From the NCBI GenBank assembly GCA_002077065.1, contig NAJO01000052.1, positions 186,001 to 250,000 on the forward strand: DNA of 64,000 bases, written 5' to 3'. This DNA comes from Cryoendolithus antarcticus. Taxonomy: Eukaryota; Ascomycota; Dothideomycetes; Cladosporiales; Cladosporiaceae. Positions 10,560 through 21,554 of this stretch are shown one piece after another. The number at the start of each line of letters is the position of its first letter. Within the stretch, counting starts at the first letter, position 1. The translations under genes and the position numbers were made by a program. The notes beneath the pieces are model-generated. The model saw nothing but the letters and a program-made list of their open reading frames with translations. It had not been told where the DNA came from and did no database searches.

Positions 10560-11275
10560 ATGTACTCGTCTACACTGAGCGGCATGCTTGTCGCAGCAGG
10601 ATACATATTGTCCGCTGCGCCTTTTGCCACTGCGTTGAAGGTGCCCCAAGACCCGAGACCAGCCATGCCGACCTCCACTGCAACGCCGGCTCCACCGAAC
10701 TTCCTAGACTGCGTCGCGCAGCTCTCGGAGATACGCCTGCTCCTCGCAGGGGGATTTGCAATGGACGTGAAGGAAGTCAACAAGGACTTCTAAGGGAAAG
10801 CTGCTTTCCCTCCACACCCCTAGTAGTCTCATGATTCGACAGGAATTCCCTCGAGCAGTGCATCTGTGATCACGCTCCCAATTCCCTCGACGACGGCTGC
10901 ATGAGACACTTCCACTGTGGTAGCGGCACGAACACACTTACAAGCGACTTCCCCATCGGGCTCGCAAGGACAAGCTATCAACAGCAACTTGCATCCATCG
11001 CCAGTGTTACACCGACTGCATCTCCGGCTGTCAAGAGATGCTCGCTTTACGATTGCGTTGCACAGGTGGGTAAAGTCGGTACGCTGATGCAGGATCGGTG
11101 TAAACCTCCACGCAGGGTTCTTACAGAGGAGGAAAACCATCACTTCGATGACTGTGTCCGCAGCATTATGTCGGAAGTCGTCGATCCCGTTTGCTACGAA
11201 GATTACCCGTGCAAGAACCGCATCTGGTGTTACCCGCTGAAGCAGGGCAAGCCACCAGCAGCTCAAGCATCGTGA
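10560..11275 (+). CDS. Cysteine-rich secreted protein, two repeat domains (family member B)
   Basis: Exon 1 (10560-10766) encodes a signal peptide (STLSGMLVAAGYILSAAPFA, cleavage near residue 25), a Thr/Pro linker and FLDCVAQL. I propose an intron at 10767-10858 (GTGAAG donor, CTAAG near 10789, GCAG acceptor). Exon 2 (10859-11275) keeps frame, for 207 aa. The second domain has C-x14-C-x17-C-x12-C-x5-C-x5-C, starting LYDCVAQVGK, and matches member A at 2011-2389. The first domain keeps DCVAQ and C-x12-C-x5-C but lacks the second and sixth cysteines. Similar TPTASPA and TATPAPP linkers precede both domains. The intron donor is weak. If it is not used, exon 1 ends at 10793 as a 77-aa protein and the rest would need its own leader. 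Function unknown; secreted. Confidence 0.5.
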
Positions 11276-11504
11276 CCAGATCGGCGTGCGCAGAGCGCAC
11301 AGGCGGATCATTGGGATCTGGTCCCTGAGTCACCCCTCTGAACAGAAACGAATAGTCTAACCTGCCAGCAGACGTCAGAAGTATGGTTCTATGGATTGAA
11401 GGGCGTCTGAGCATGTCAGGAAGGGTGGTATCGATCTTGTACCACTTCCTTTCTCACAGATGCAGCGGCACTACGTTCCTCTGATTTCGACCTTTCCAGA
11501 ATGT

Positions 11505-12683
11505 CTAGCGATCATGGCCCCAATTCGTCGCTGGCGTGCTCTGGTCATATCGCATTGGCCCGACCCTTGCCTCCAGCCTGTTCGTAGCATCTCCCTTGTA
11601 CTGACTGACTACCAGGCCATAAATGCTCTCCTGATACCTCTCATACCATTGTTCCTCTGTCACACCGCCAGCATATCGTCTCTCTCTCCCGTCCGGCTCC
11701 CCCACCGAGAATCTCCACTCCACAGTATAAACGTGCCACCATTTTGTCGTGAGAAACAAGATGGGCCACGTGATGATCCATAAGAACGTTAGATAGAAGA
11801 TGAAACGCACCCAGCCTGTCCGCCACTGATTGATAGGGTGATCGGAGTAGATATCCACGTTCTCCTGCTCGGTGGGAAAGGTGATGGAGATCCGGCCGCG
11901 GTAGCCTGTAGCCCGTACTAGATGGTCAAGCCGACGTCGCAGGAGATCTTTGTCCAAACCTGTGACGGGACGATGTACGCGGAAGACCTTGAGCGGGGAT
12001 CTCGATGCGCAATAGTCTTCGCACCAGTCGCGTAGGGTCTTCGTAGGCTCGTCGGATACATGCTGTGCGTTTGTCGCTGTTGTCTTCCTCCAGCTACCTC
12101 GATATACTTTCTCATTATCCGCCGCTGTACGCTCATGCCAGTCTTGATCGAAGGCCTTGCCCAGATAGGCTTCGAGTCCCAGCACGATATCAAAGTCATA
12201 CACTCTTTCGGTCTTCCGCTCGCCATTTCGGGTCGTCGACCGCTCATGGTAGCCGTCTATCCTGATAATGGGTCTGGGAGGCGAGACTCGAAGGTAGTCG
12301 GAGACATACGCAAAGAGAGCATCGGGATCGGAAAGGCGCTTGTCGATACGTGTAGTGGTCTCACTGATCTTGCACCGCACGTCGTGTGGAGCATCCTTTG
12401 CGTCGTCCTCATCTCGAGACCCATCGGAGCGCAGCACCACGTATAAGTCTTTGGGTTGCGTATAGCTTGGCACTTCTCTCGATGTGGCGTGGCGCGAAGC
12501 GGGAGGCAGTAGAGCCCTGCTTGCGGCATCGTATGATGGTGGCTCGTCCGCTGAAAGTGCTGAGTTGTCGGACTCATAGTCTGTGTGCAAGCTGTTGATT
12601 GAATCTCCGTCATTGTCGTAAGCGTATGCTGGATGCAGCGTCCGCATGCTGGGTCCGTCAATTGCTCCGAGTATGTCTTTCAT
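11505..12683 (-). CDS. Conserved fungal single-TM membrane protein
   Basis: One 392-aa frame with no intron needed. Residues 1-85 are acidic, Ser/Asp-rich and disordered. Residues 86-290 form a folded basic/acidic region with EVPSYTQPKDLYVVLRSDGS, YDFDIVLGLEAYLG and TLRDWCEDYCASRSPLKVFR. One clear hydrophobic segment near 295-315 (FIFYLTFLWIITWPILFL) is followed by a Trp/Arg-rich tail. It resembles a widespread fungal family of unknown function, so I assign no role. Topology is probably a large cytosolic N-terminus with one membrane anchor. The plus-strand frames over this span are shadows. The start at 12683 is the first Met of the frame. Confidence 0.7.
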   Translation of the reverse strand: MKDILGAIDGPSMRTLHPAYAYDNDGDSINSLHTDYESDNSALSADEPPSYDAASRALLPPASRHATSREVPSYTQPKDLYVVLRSDGSRDEDDAKDAPHDVRCKISETTTRIDKRLSDPDALFAYVSDYLRVSPPRPIIRIDGYHERSTTRNGERKTERVYDFDIVLGLEAYLGKAFDQDWHERTAADNEKVYRGSWRKTTATNAQHVSDEPTKTLRDWCEDYCASRSPLKVFRVHRPVTGLDKDLLRRRLDHLVRATGYRGRISITFPTEQENVDIYSDHPINQWRTGWVRFIFYLTFLWIITWPILFLTTKWWHVYTVEWRFSVGEPDGRERRYAGGVTEEQWYERYQESIYGLVVSQYKGDATNRLEARVGPMRYDQSTPATNWGHDR

Positions 12684-13430
12684 GTAGGCCCTGCTCGTAC
12701 CAAGGCAACTGCGATGGCATGGGTGCCGCCAGAGGTGCCAGCTATCGTCCCACGGGTATCACCCTTGATGTCGCTGTCACGGGGCGTGATGATAGTAACG
12801 CAGGGACTTCTCGTAGTTCGCAGAAGCGCAAGTACGTAAGAACTGGGTGGATAAGAGCTTGGAAAATAAGGGCACAAGAATACTTACGCTCCTGAGAATG
12901 AGCACGATTCTGAGATGGATCGCAAGGATGAGGCTGTGTTGGCGCCGCTTTGATACATCTCTTATGCTGGCGCCTAAGCAGTGCTGAGTAGCGCACTCCT
13001 ACCACTATGCGATCGGTGGACATACGATGACGGATTATGAGGCCTTCGATCCGCTTGGATTTGCAGAACGTCAAGGTAATGATGAGTGCATTGTTGCAGC
13101 AAGGTGATGCTGTTTGGCTTCACTTGTTTCGAGCTCCCAAGATTAGCGTCGGTACCGAGCGAGCCAATGAAAGTATTGCTTGCTGACCTCATCCTTTTCG
13201 GAGCTCGGTGTCGATTGCGGAGTAACGACGAGCTGCGCCTTTTGGCGAGCAGTGCAGATTGCTGATAGCAGTTGGCGAAGTGGCGACACTCTCGCGGCTG
13301 AGATGCCGCGTTCAATCTGACGAACCGCACAGCACAAACTCCTCACGGTCTCTGATGTCCTATACCGATCATCTAAGTGGCAGCAGCGTCCCAACCAGCG
13401 ACACTACAGCCAAGACATTGGAGCACGACG
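12684..13430. other. Divergent promoter region
   Basis: Separates the minus-strand membrane protein from the plus-strand Zn2Cys6 regulator. Several overlapping short frames occur on both strands; none has a family match or splice support. Confidence 0.45.
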
Positions 13431-15609
13431 ATGACTGACAGCGCCGACGCTCGAGAGCGGCCCATCGTGAGTCGCAGGAATGGCCAGCCCTCGGCGTGTG
13501 AGCCATGTAGGAAGCGGAAGCTGCGATGCGACCATGGGACACCGCACTGCGGACGCTGTGCTCGGCGTGGATTGACAGTGAATTGCTATTATCACCCTGC
13601 CCCGATGACCAAAAATACGCTATCGCCGCCACCGAACGGCACTACAACTCCAGCGTCACTGATGTGAGTAAGCAATGCGAAACTTGACCCAAAAATGACA
13701 TGTCCCGGGCGCACTGAGTCCGACGTACAATCTGACTTTGCCATAGCAAACCGTTCGAAGTGGTCGATCGCGGCACTGGCTTAATGTGTACGCTCGACTC
13801 CTTGACCGACGAGACGACTGCGCATGCTAGGACGGGGCATGTAAGTCACACATACCCCACCTTGACCAACGAGGGCGTCGCTTCGCCTTCCGTGGCCCCC
13901 GCAGTCACGTCTGCACTGATGCAAGACGCTTTGCAAGTGCTTCAGCATTTGACTATGAACACAATCAATCAAGAGGAACTCGTGTCCCTCTGGTATGATG
14001 GCTCCGGCATGTGTGCAAACGGCGGCGTTATAGCCAGATCCGCATGGCAGACCGTGTACGATGTCATCGTGCCACTGGCGATGAGAAGCGAGTCATTGCA
14101 GGATCTGTCGACCTTAGCTCAGTCAATCTTCACCAGTACTTCTATGTCGCAGCAGTGGCCTGCAGAAGATTCACCGACTGCGCTCGAAGAGGCGTATAAG
14201 CTCAATGGTGCGTCCTGGGCAGCTGTCGGGATGCATTGCTTCATAAACGGCATGGCTTTGTCTCAAAGTCGAGCAAGTACTCAAGCCTCTCAGACCGCAG
14301 TGAAAGACTACGACGTGGTAAGGCGGGAGTCCTTCGATGCATGTTTAAAGTGCATCAACTTCTGTGAGCGCTTCGGTCATATGAACGAATTGACTCTATG
14401 CCTCTTGTTAAGAGTGTCTATGTTGGTCACCTGGTGCTACGGCGACGATACCTACCTGGCATGGCGACTCACTGGTGACGTGTCTTCCATGATCTTCGCC
14501 CTGGGTTACCATGAAGCGCAAGTGCCAAGCGCAAGTGTGCCCCCCTACCTGGTAGACTACCGGGGAAACTTGGTCGCCATGGCTTACGAGGTTGACAAGC
14601 AATTGGCGACTTTTACTGGTCGACCACCTCGACTACCTCGCCGATACCTAACCGTGGGTTTGTCGTTCAATGCAATGCAGGCCGTACAGGTGACCGGGTT
14701 CCCGTCAAGCGACGATCGCAATGTCGCTCTTCGCTATCGTTATGGCGCAGCTGTGAACGAGATCCGCGAAGACGCGCTGGACCTTTGCTTTGGCGGTAAG
14801 TCGTCGGAGCTTGTTGCGCAAGTGGAGTAGGTTCTTTACTCGTCTGATCTTACATTCTCTACTGACACGCAATCAGGCAACTCATGGTCCGAGCCAGCTT
14901 CGTCTGGGCTTCACTACCGGGAGACATCAAATACACCCCAGCCGTTTGGCAGCAAGTCAAACCCATGTACGCTATCGGCATCCTCGAATTGCGCATCAAT
15001 CTTCTCTACTCCGAATTCCTGCTTGGCAAGCTCGTCATGCATCATTCCGCCAAGTACCGCGACGGGCTCGTCCAGACCTCTCAGAGCGTCCTCAGCCTCG
15101 TCGTCTCAGCCTTCAATCAGACGACCATCCAAGAGCTGCCGAAACATAGGATTGACCTCGAATGGTGGACGGTCCTGTACGCCATGCCTTGCGCCAGCAT
15201 CCTCGTGCTTGAACTCTTCCGCTCGATCGAGCAACCCAATCATCCGGCAATGTGTAATCGCTCCGCTGTGATTCGAGATCTCAGCGTCCTGGTCTCGTGT
15301 TGCGATTGGCTTGTCGAACCGAACAACTCCAACTACGCACTATGTAAACAAGCGCAGTCCGTCTTCTCGAAGAGTCTGGACCGGATTATCAATCACTCTG
15401 CACCTGTGCCAGTCATGCCTGCTGCGCAGACGAGCCTGGCTACTCCGGACCCGTCGACGACCGATGCGGCGAATGGAGCGGGCAATATGCTGACTGACGA
15501 TCCAGAATGGCTGGCTTGGCTGGACACGATAGATCTGGACCTGGATCCATGGCTCGACCAGCCAGGAAGCGGCCCAACACTTGCGGCAAATTCCACTATC
15601 TTTCCGTGA
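13431..15609 (+). CDS. Zn2Cys6 binuclear cluster transcription factor
   Basis: Exons 13431-13663, 13747-14826 and 14877-15609 give 681 aa. Introns of 83 nt (GTGAGT...TAG) and 50 nt (GTAGGT, ACTGAC branch site, CAG) both keep frame. The DNA-binding domain has Cys 23, 26, 33, 40, 43 and 52 (C-x2-C-x6-C-x6-C-x2-C-x8-C) with the basic loop RKRKLRC, the GAL4-type signature. A fungal middle-homology region covers about 170-560, including DYRGNLVAMAYEVDKQLATFTGRPPRLPRR near 375. The C-terminus is acidic and Trp/Leu/Asp-rich (DDPEWLAWLDTIDLDLDPWL), a probable activation domain. Targets are unknown and no metabolic cluster flanks it. The in-frame GTG at 13377 is not used; 13431 is the first ATG. It converges on the PP2C gene with a 73-bp gap. 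Confidence 0.9.
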
Positions 15610-15682
15610 TCATGAGAGCTAATTCAACCGTGTTGCCCTCCACAACCTACATCCCCAGCTAGGACCCTTTCTTTGAATATCC

Positions 15683-17350
15683 TCACTGTCTCCCTCTCCT
15701 CGGGTCCATGGCATCATTCAGCCTCCAGACCCTCTGCTCCTTGGTCCCAATACTTCCTCCACCGCCCTCACTCCGCCTTTCCCAACCACCAAGCCTTACC
15801 ACCAGCGCGGTGGCATTATCAGCATCCTCGCTCTTGACGTCAACCGCGAATTTTACTAGCTCCTTGGCCGCCATCTCTGGCGTCTTGGCTTCTTTCACCA
15901 CGTCTACGACCTCTTGATCGGACAGATGGCCACTCACACCGTCGGAGATGAGGACCAGGAAAGAATGCTCGGCCGGCGCCAGTTGCGTGAGAGTCAGCTG
16001 CGGCTCAGCGGAGACGCCTATACGTTTTGAGGCTATGTCGCCGAACGCGCGCGTGTTGGCGAGACCCAGCACACGTTCTTCGCCAAAGGAGTCCGTGACG
16101 AAGGTCGCTGCGTACCGACGGAGTCGCGTCGCTTCAATGGGCGCAGAAGGATGGTGATCGGTCGTCAGTGGCACGGCTTTGCCATCGCTCGTCCGACACA
16201 GCAGAATTCGCGTATCACCCACGTGGGCTACTATCAGTGTGGATGGTGAAGCAGGGTTCCAGAAAGGTGTCGGCGTCGGCGTGGAGATCAACGCGATACT
16301 GGCCGTGGAGCCGCCCTTGAAGCGTTTGGGTCCACCGATCGGAGTTGCAAGGTTTGGCGATGCGCCTCGCGCTGGGAGGCGATGCGAAAGATTCTGGCTG
16401 GCAGGGCGAGAGTCGTCAAAGAGTAAGTCGTTCTCGCCTAACGGACGGTCGGAGAGGACTGGGTCGTCCAGCGAAGTCGTCGGGGTAATCTTGCCATCTG
16501 ATGCGGTTTCCGTGTGTTTGGAGGCTTGCGCTTTCGTGAAGTCCAGATCTGCTTTTAAGAAAGCGTAGGAGAGTACAGTCTGCACACTACTGTTGTCCAC
16601 TTCTCCCTCGCTTCCACCCTCATCAATGCTCCTCCGTCTTGCAACAGCAGGGAACCACTCTGGCCGGAACCTCTTAAAGTACCCTCCCACCGTCTCCTTC
16701 CACTCCCCAACAAGACTTTTCTGCAGATCCTCCGCATCCATCTCTCCCATCACCCCGCCTTCGCCACTGCCTCCCTCTTCTCCGTCTTTACGTTTCCGCA
16801 ATGAACTCTCCATCCCAAACAGCACTCCCGCCTCCTCCACATAGCCATGCAGTCGCTCTCGCAAGAACTCACTGCACTCCTGCCCGCCATGCCCGTCGAA
16901 AACTCCGAAATAGAATACCTGCGGATCGCCAGACTCGGAGTTCGCAGCGCGGATATCACTTATAGCGCCTGACGTCGGGGAACGGGTGAGATTCTTCGGC
17001 CGCGGCAGAGCGAAGGCAGGAAGCTCGATGGTGCCCGCTTGGAAGGTGTCTTCGTTATAGGGACGCGAGCCCCGGGATGTGGATGCGCCGAAGTGGTGGT
17101 GTGCGGACTTGAGGGGGATGCGGACGATGGTTGTGTCGCGGGCTGGGGCAGTGGGCTTGGTGGGGGCTTTTGAGGTGGCGGAGGAGGGATTTGGGTGTTG
17201 GCCAGCTTTGTCGGGGGAGAGGGAGGAGGAGGGGAGGTGCGTTACGAAGTAGTCGTGGAAGGCGCGGCGTTGAGTGAGGGTCGGGGTAGGATGCTCGAAG
17301 AGGGAGTGGAGGGCGAGGCGAATGCTGTAAGGGTGGCCATGATGCTTCAT
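15683..17350 (-). CDS. PP2C-family Ser/Thr phosphatase, PTC6-like
   Basis: One 555-aa frame. PP2C (PPM) motifs appear in order: SRGSRPYNEDTFQ near 92-104, YFGVFDGHGG (catalytic metal Asp) at 147-156, GSTASIALI, VAHVGDTRILLCR, LTTDHHPSAP, LANTRAFGDI, VLISDGVSGHLSDQE and DNATALVVRL. The first 70 residues are Arg/Ser/His-rich with few acids, fitting a mitochondrial presequence, and the layout resembles yeast Ptc6, a mitochondrial PP2C tied to mitophagy. A Gly/Glu-rich insert (about 185-215) and a disordered stretch (about 280-330) interrupt the fold, so it is longer than yeast Ptc6. The subtype assignment is inference; PP2C itself is clear. Mn/Mg-dependent dephosphorylation is expected. Confidence 0.88.
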   Translation of the reverse strand: MKHHGHPYSIRLALHSLFEHPTPTLTQRRAFHDYFVTHLPSSSLSPDKAGQHPNPSSATSKAPTKPTAPARDTTIVRIPLKSAHHHFGASTSRGSRPYNEDTFQAGTIELPAFALPRPKNLTRSPTSGAISDIRAANSESGDPQVFYFGVFDGHGGQECSEFLRERLHGYVEEAGVLFGMESSLRKRKDGEEGGSGEGGVMGEMDAEDLQKSLVGEWKETVGGYFKRFRPEWFPAVARRRSIDEGGSEGEVDNSSVQTVLSYAFLKADLDFTKAQASKHTETASDGKITPTTSLDDPVLSDRPLGENDLLFDDSRPASQNLSHRLPARGASPNLATPIGGPKRFKGGSTASIALISTPTPTPFWNPASPSTLIVAHVGDTRILLCRTSDGKAVPLTTDHHPSAPIEATRLRRYAATFVTDSFGEERVLGLANTRAFGDIASKRIGVSAEPQLTLTQLAPAEHSFLVLISDGVSGHLSDQEVVDVVKEAKTPEMAAKELVKFAVDVKSEDADNATALVVRLGGWERRSEGGGGSIGTKEQRVWRLNDAMDPRRGRQ

Positions 17351-17890
17351 CCTGGTGCTCGTAAAGGAGTACTGCGTACTAAAGCCTAGGAATCATTCTG
17401 AAGGATAGTAGGTGCCATTGAGATAGCCATCATGAATACATACGGCCTTCATGAGCTCTCTGAGCTCTTCAATGATGAGGTCTGCGGCGTCATTTCGGCC
17501 GAGGTCTGAACTCGATTCCGTTTGGCCTTTGTTGGCCGTCAACCTCCATCCCATTATATTATTGGACTACATGTTGTTTCTCACGGATACAGCATGTTAT
17601 TCTGCTACTGTTCACGGATGCACAATTACAAACAGACGGGCGACGTAAAATGCCGTCGAGAGCAAGACGACACTGCATTTGGGCCACCCCCAGGCGCCAT
17701 CTACCCGCTATCCACATCGAGCTCTCCTCAAGCTCTGCAGACTGATACTCTGACGATGCAGCCGAGTCGAAAGGTGCACAAAGGCGCCTCGAAGATTCGG
17801 AAGAGGTGGAGATCTCTTGACTGGAAGGATGCCATCTCGAATGTATTGAAATATGCCCTCTCATCGTCGCCCCACCCTTTTACCGACAGA
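17351..17890. other. Intergenic
   Basis: Lies between the 5' end of the PP2C gene and the 3' end of the SRA-YDG gene, both on the minus strand. Overlapping short frames only; nothing supported. Confidence 0.45.
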
Positions 17891-19002
17891 CTACCACGAA
17901 ACCTCCCGCCAAACGTACATCTCCGCCGTCCCATCGCTCGAGACGACGAGATCAGGACGCTTGGCGGCTTCTGCTGCTGCCTGCCGCCGAGCATCCCTCC
18001 GCATCCGCTTGTACAGGCGATAATCATCCATCTCCTCAGCCCAGGGTCTGCTGAGCACGACATCCATCGCCGCTTCGTTAGGTAAACGCTTGAAGGTGAT
18101 ATCGTAATTTGTTTGCTTGGTGCCCTTGGTGTGCACAACGGCCCAGCTGGTCACTCTGAAGCTGTATTGCCAGTCAGCTGCTACCATGCGCGTCCGTCAC
18201 AGTATTAGGCACTTACAGTCCCTCATATCTCACTCCAGCCACTGGACTGAAGAAGCTTCTCAAGTTGTGACTGCGCAGAATCCTCACTGGCTGCCTCGAG
18301 TCCACTGTCGCTGCCGTGAGTCGATAACGGCCTTTATCACCCTCCCTTGCACGGTAGGTGAATTCTTCAGCTGTCTCTCCGCGTATCTCGTCTTCTCCGC
18401 TCATCAGTACTGCGTATGCCCCCTTTGCATCAGCGACGATGCCTCCTTTGGGGTCTGCTGAGTCGATTATACCAGCTTTGAGGGCGAAGAGGGCATTGAT
18501 CCACCAGCTGCATCATTCGTAAGCGTATAATTCTTCTACAAGTATTCGGCAAGGCTTACTCTCCGGGCCTGAAGCCCAAGTCACCAGTCCTGCGTGCTCT
18601 TGCTGGGCTGAGGAGCACGTTGGGCTCTTTCAACCAACGCACGAGTACCTCTCGCCTCCCTAAACTTTCACAGCCTTTCCAGTCGTCTAAGCGGTGAGCA
18701 TCCCATCCGATCTCCTTCAAGCCCATCTCCAGCTCGAACTCCCAAGTCTCCGCCACTTTCTCCGCCAGATTCAAGATCTCCTCGGGCCATCGCGTGGCTA
18801 CTCCAATCATGTCGAGAATGGCAAGGTGTATTCTCGAGGAGCGGAGATCGGCGAGCGATGGTGGCGGGGCGATGAGCATGGACGTGAAGAGGGAGGTGAG
18901 GGATGTGACTTCTGAGTGGGGAAGCGAAGGGCCGGAGATGGAGATCACGGGATCGAGGATGTTTCGGATGTGATGTGTGGTTTGGGAGAGCGTGGAAGGC
19001 AT
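17891..19002 (-). CDS. Stand-alone SRA-YDG domain protein
   Basis: Three exons: 19002-18560, 18507-18217 and 18161-17891, giving 334 aa. Introns of 52 and 55 nt have GTAAG donors and CAG acceptors and keep frame. The SRA-YDG fold runs from about residue 135 to 330: GFRPGDWWINALFALKAG, AYAVLMSGEDEIRGETAEEF, the Asn-containing RSHNLRSFF, then GVRYEGLFRVTSWAVV and TNYDITFKRLPNE. SRA domains in UHRF1 and plant SUVH proteins bind methylated (often hemimethylated) cytosine by base flipping. Here there is no RING, SET or HNH partner. The first 130 residues are helical with no known domain. An alternative upstream exon (MRLKDQS; ATG near 19061, donor GTAAGTCC near 19039) would join in frame just before Met at 19002 and add about nine residues. 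Confidence 0.85.
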
Positions 19003-19279
19003 GTTGGCTGTCTCGTGGTATAAGTGAAAATGAGATGGACTTACGCGACTGATCTTTGAGACGCATGAAAGATGCGGCAATCCTTCGCAAAGGCAGCGGC
19101 GACTCCAGTCAATGGAGGAAAAGTCCAGTGATGAGCAGGAAGTGACGGGTGGCGACCTTCGTCGGACACGAGAGTCCCTTCCCTAAAGACACATAAGAGA
19201 TGCATCGCTCGCCGAACTCATACAGCCGAACCGTATTCATCCTCTATTTTATACACTGTCCCCTATAACTCCGCCACAG

Positions 19280-21554
19280 CTACCGAAACTTCGACATCGT
19301 ATCCACGCTATCAGGTCTGTACACATCGCTCCTCCAATCACTAGCCATACTCTGCGTGCCTAGTCTCGGCGGCGGCGTCTCAGCTGCCCAATCCATGTAA
19401 TCCGAGTCCCTCGCCGGTGCCAATCGAGGGAACGGGTGCCGTGGCTGTAGCGTCGGAGCCATCCCATAGCCATGAGATGATATCGGTGAAGCGTGCCGTG
19501 CTGGTGGTGCGGCAGCATTGCGTGGAGCGGGTATGGAGGAGGGATCGTACTCGTCTCCTACTACACCACCGATCACCGGCGACTCTGGCTCGATGTCGCA
19601 CATACTTGGCGCGCGGAGAAAGGTCTGTGGTGACATTGTGTCCCGGTCTGGGCTGTAGTCGTCCTTCCGCCGCGTATTGCGATCTTTCCAACTTCCTGCA
19701 TGCTGCAGAGGAGGCGGTCGACTTCTACTGCTGCGGGGATTCTTCCAATTGCGCTCTTCTGCACTTGGAGTCCTGGCTGGGCGGGGCGGTGGAATCTGCT
19801 GGACGGATTTCGAGACGCCGACTGCAGAATCGAGCGCCATGGCTTCTCTCCTCGCAGGTCTGGGCGCTTTTCCTGCAAGCGGTGGAGGTGACCGACTGGC
19901 GGAAGGAGCTCGATCTTGGCGTCGTTGCTCGTTAGGTTGCTGCTGCGCGCCTGGAAGGACAGCAGGTGGTGGTAGTGTAGGTGTCGCCGCTCGCTTCTCC
20001 TCCCAGTAGATCTTGCCTTTCTTCACACTTCCCCGCTGCGTGAATTCCGGGAATGGTCGCTCTTCTGCTGTCGTGTCCACTTTATCAGGCCGAGGTCTCT
20101 CCTCCTCCTTGATTTCCGTCATGGGCCACGCACCCGCTGGGGTAGGATTGAAAGCCGCGCCTCGATCTTGAAAGCTCAAATCCGATTGCCGTCGCGCAAG
20201 TCGCGAAGAGATCTTTCGGCTGACGCCGTGGGATGTTGTATCTGTGGAGCTAAGCTGAGAATGCTTCTGACGGCTGCCGCCAGTCCCTGAGCCGAGCGCG
20301 CGTCGAGTGTTGTCGAGACAGCACCGAAATATCGGTCGGACTGTAGCGAGAGAAGCCGCGATGATCGCGATGCCTGCCTCGGCGATAGACCACAGAGTGA
20401 TCGTAACACCGGTCTCGAAGAAGTTGGTGACATAGCTGAGGTCCTTAATGTACTTCAATCGTAGCAGAGACACTACGCCACCGATACTACCCAGCGCCAC
20501 TACGCCGTAAGCGCTGATCTTTGCGCGCTTCGGCATGCTGGCCTTTCGAATCAGAAAGATGGGCAGAATGACCATGACGAGATCCGAGACAGCGTTGATA
20601 ACGCCTGCCGTCATGTTGACGGGCAGGAGTGTGTTAGGTGACCCTCCGCACTTCCCAGCCAGGGCATTGCGAAGGAAGTACTTGGGGTTCCCGCACTGGA
20701 AAATTGTCAGTATCTCCGCACTTCCATACCAACAACTCGAGGGGAAAGGACCTGGAATATCGCGGCGAAGAAATAGTACGTTCCGTAGATGGTCGAGATA
20801 ATGAGTGTGACCCAGACAGTCCACCTCTGCCACTTCTCGATCGCGATGCGCAGGTAGAAGATGCCGAGCGAGATCTTCACCAAAACCATGGTGGAAGCAT
20901 AGAGTGCGAACGTGGTGATCATATACTGCATGTTTGTCAGCGCCTAGGCCCGAGACCACAGTCCGACACCTTCGCTTCTTCCGAATGTCTGAGATGTCTT
21001 GTGCTACAATCACGCACACCTTGGCTGTCTCGCTGAGCCCTGCCACCCGAGGAGAGCGCATCGCCTGCGCGATTCTCGAGAAATTGCGGCTATCCCTGCT
21101 CGGGAGCACTTTGATCGAGCGCTACTTGTTGCGAAAGATGTGTAGAAACGCTCCAGCCAGTAGGAGTCTGCGCATGAGAGACTCCGCGGACTTGCGAAAG
21201 AGCAGAAGTGGGGAGACTTACCGTTACGATCGTAGAGATAGTCGCTGGCGTGTTCTGCAATATCTCTGGACTCCCGAAGCCCATGTCCGACAGAAGGATA
21301 TTGAATGAGCAATACAAGGTGAAAGAGACCTTGCAGATTGTCAGCTAGGTTATGCGCAGCTGCATGGCGGCAACACTCACAGCTGCCAGCAGAAGTACTG
21401 CATCGTCCCATCCGTAGCTCTTGACCATCACTGCGCGTACCCAGGTCCGCAGGGACACACCTAGCCATGCTACAGCGAGGAAGGCGACGGCCACGACAAA
21501 GATCTGGTTGCCGCGGTGTACAGATGTCTTGGGATCGTCTCCAGAGGTCGACAT
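19280..21554 (-). CDS. Rhodopsin-fold (PTH11-like) seven-TM protein
   Basis: Exons 21554-21381, 21329-21222, 20943-20752 and 20695-19280 give 629 aa. Introns are 51, 278 and 56 nt. TM1 is FVVAVAFLAVAWLGVSL; GWDDAVLLLAAV is the usual G-W-D-D signature before TM2; TM3 is ITTFALYASTMVLVKISLGIFYLRI; TM4 is WVTLIISTIYGTYYFFAAIFQ with the following CGNP motif; TM5-TM7 lie in exon 4 (INAVSDLVMVILPIFLI, ISAYGVVALGSIGGVVSL, EAGIAIIAASLATVRPIF). A 350-residue cytosolic tail is Pro/Arg/Ser-rich. This is the fungal rhodopsin-domain family that includes PTH11 of Magnaporthe. No CFEM domain is seen at the N-terminus. The acceptor of intron 2 (20944) is inferred; CATGCAG 18 nt later also keeps frame. The donor of intron 3 (GTCCTT) is weak. 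Confidence 0.82.

Noticed and set aside
18668..19090. 140-codon frame overlapping the SRA-YDG gene
   Set aside because: Different frame from the spliced SRA protein; only its first codons may matter, as an upstream coding exon.
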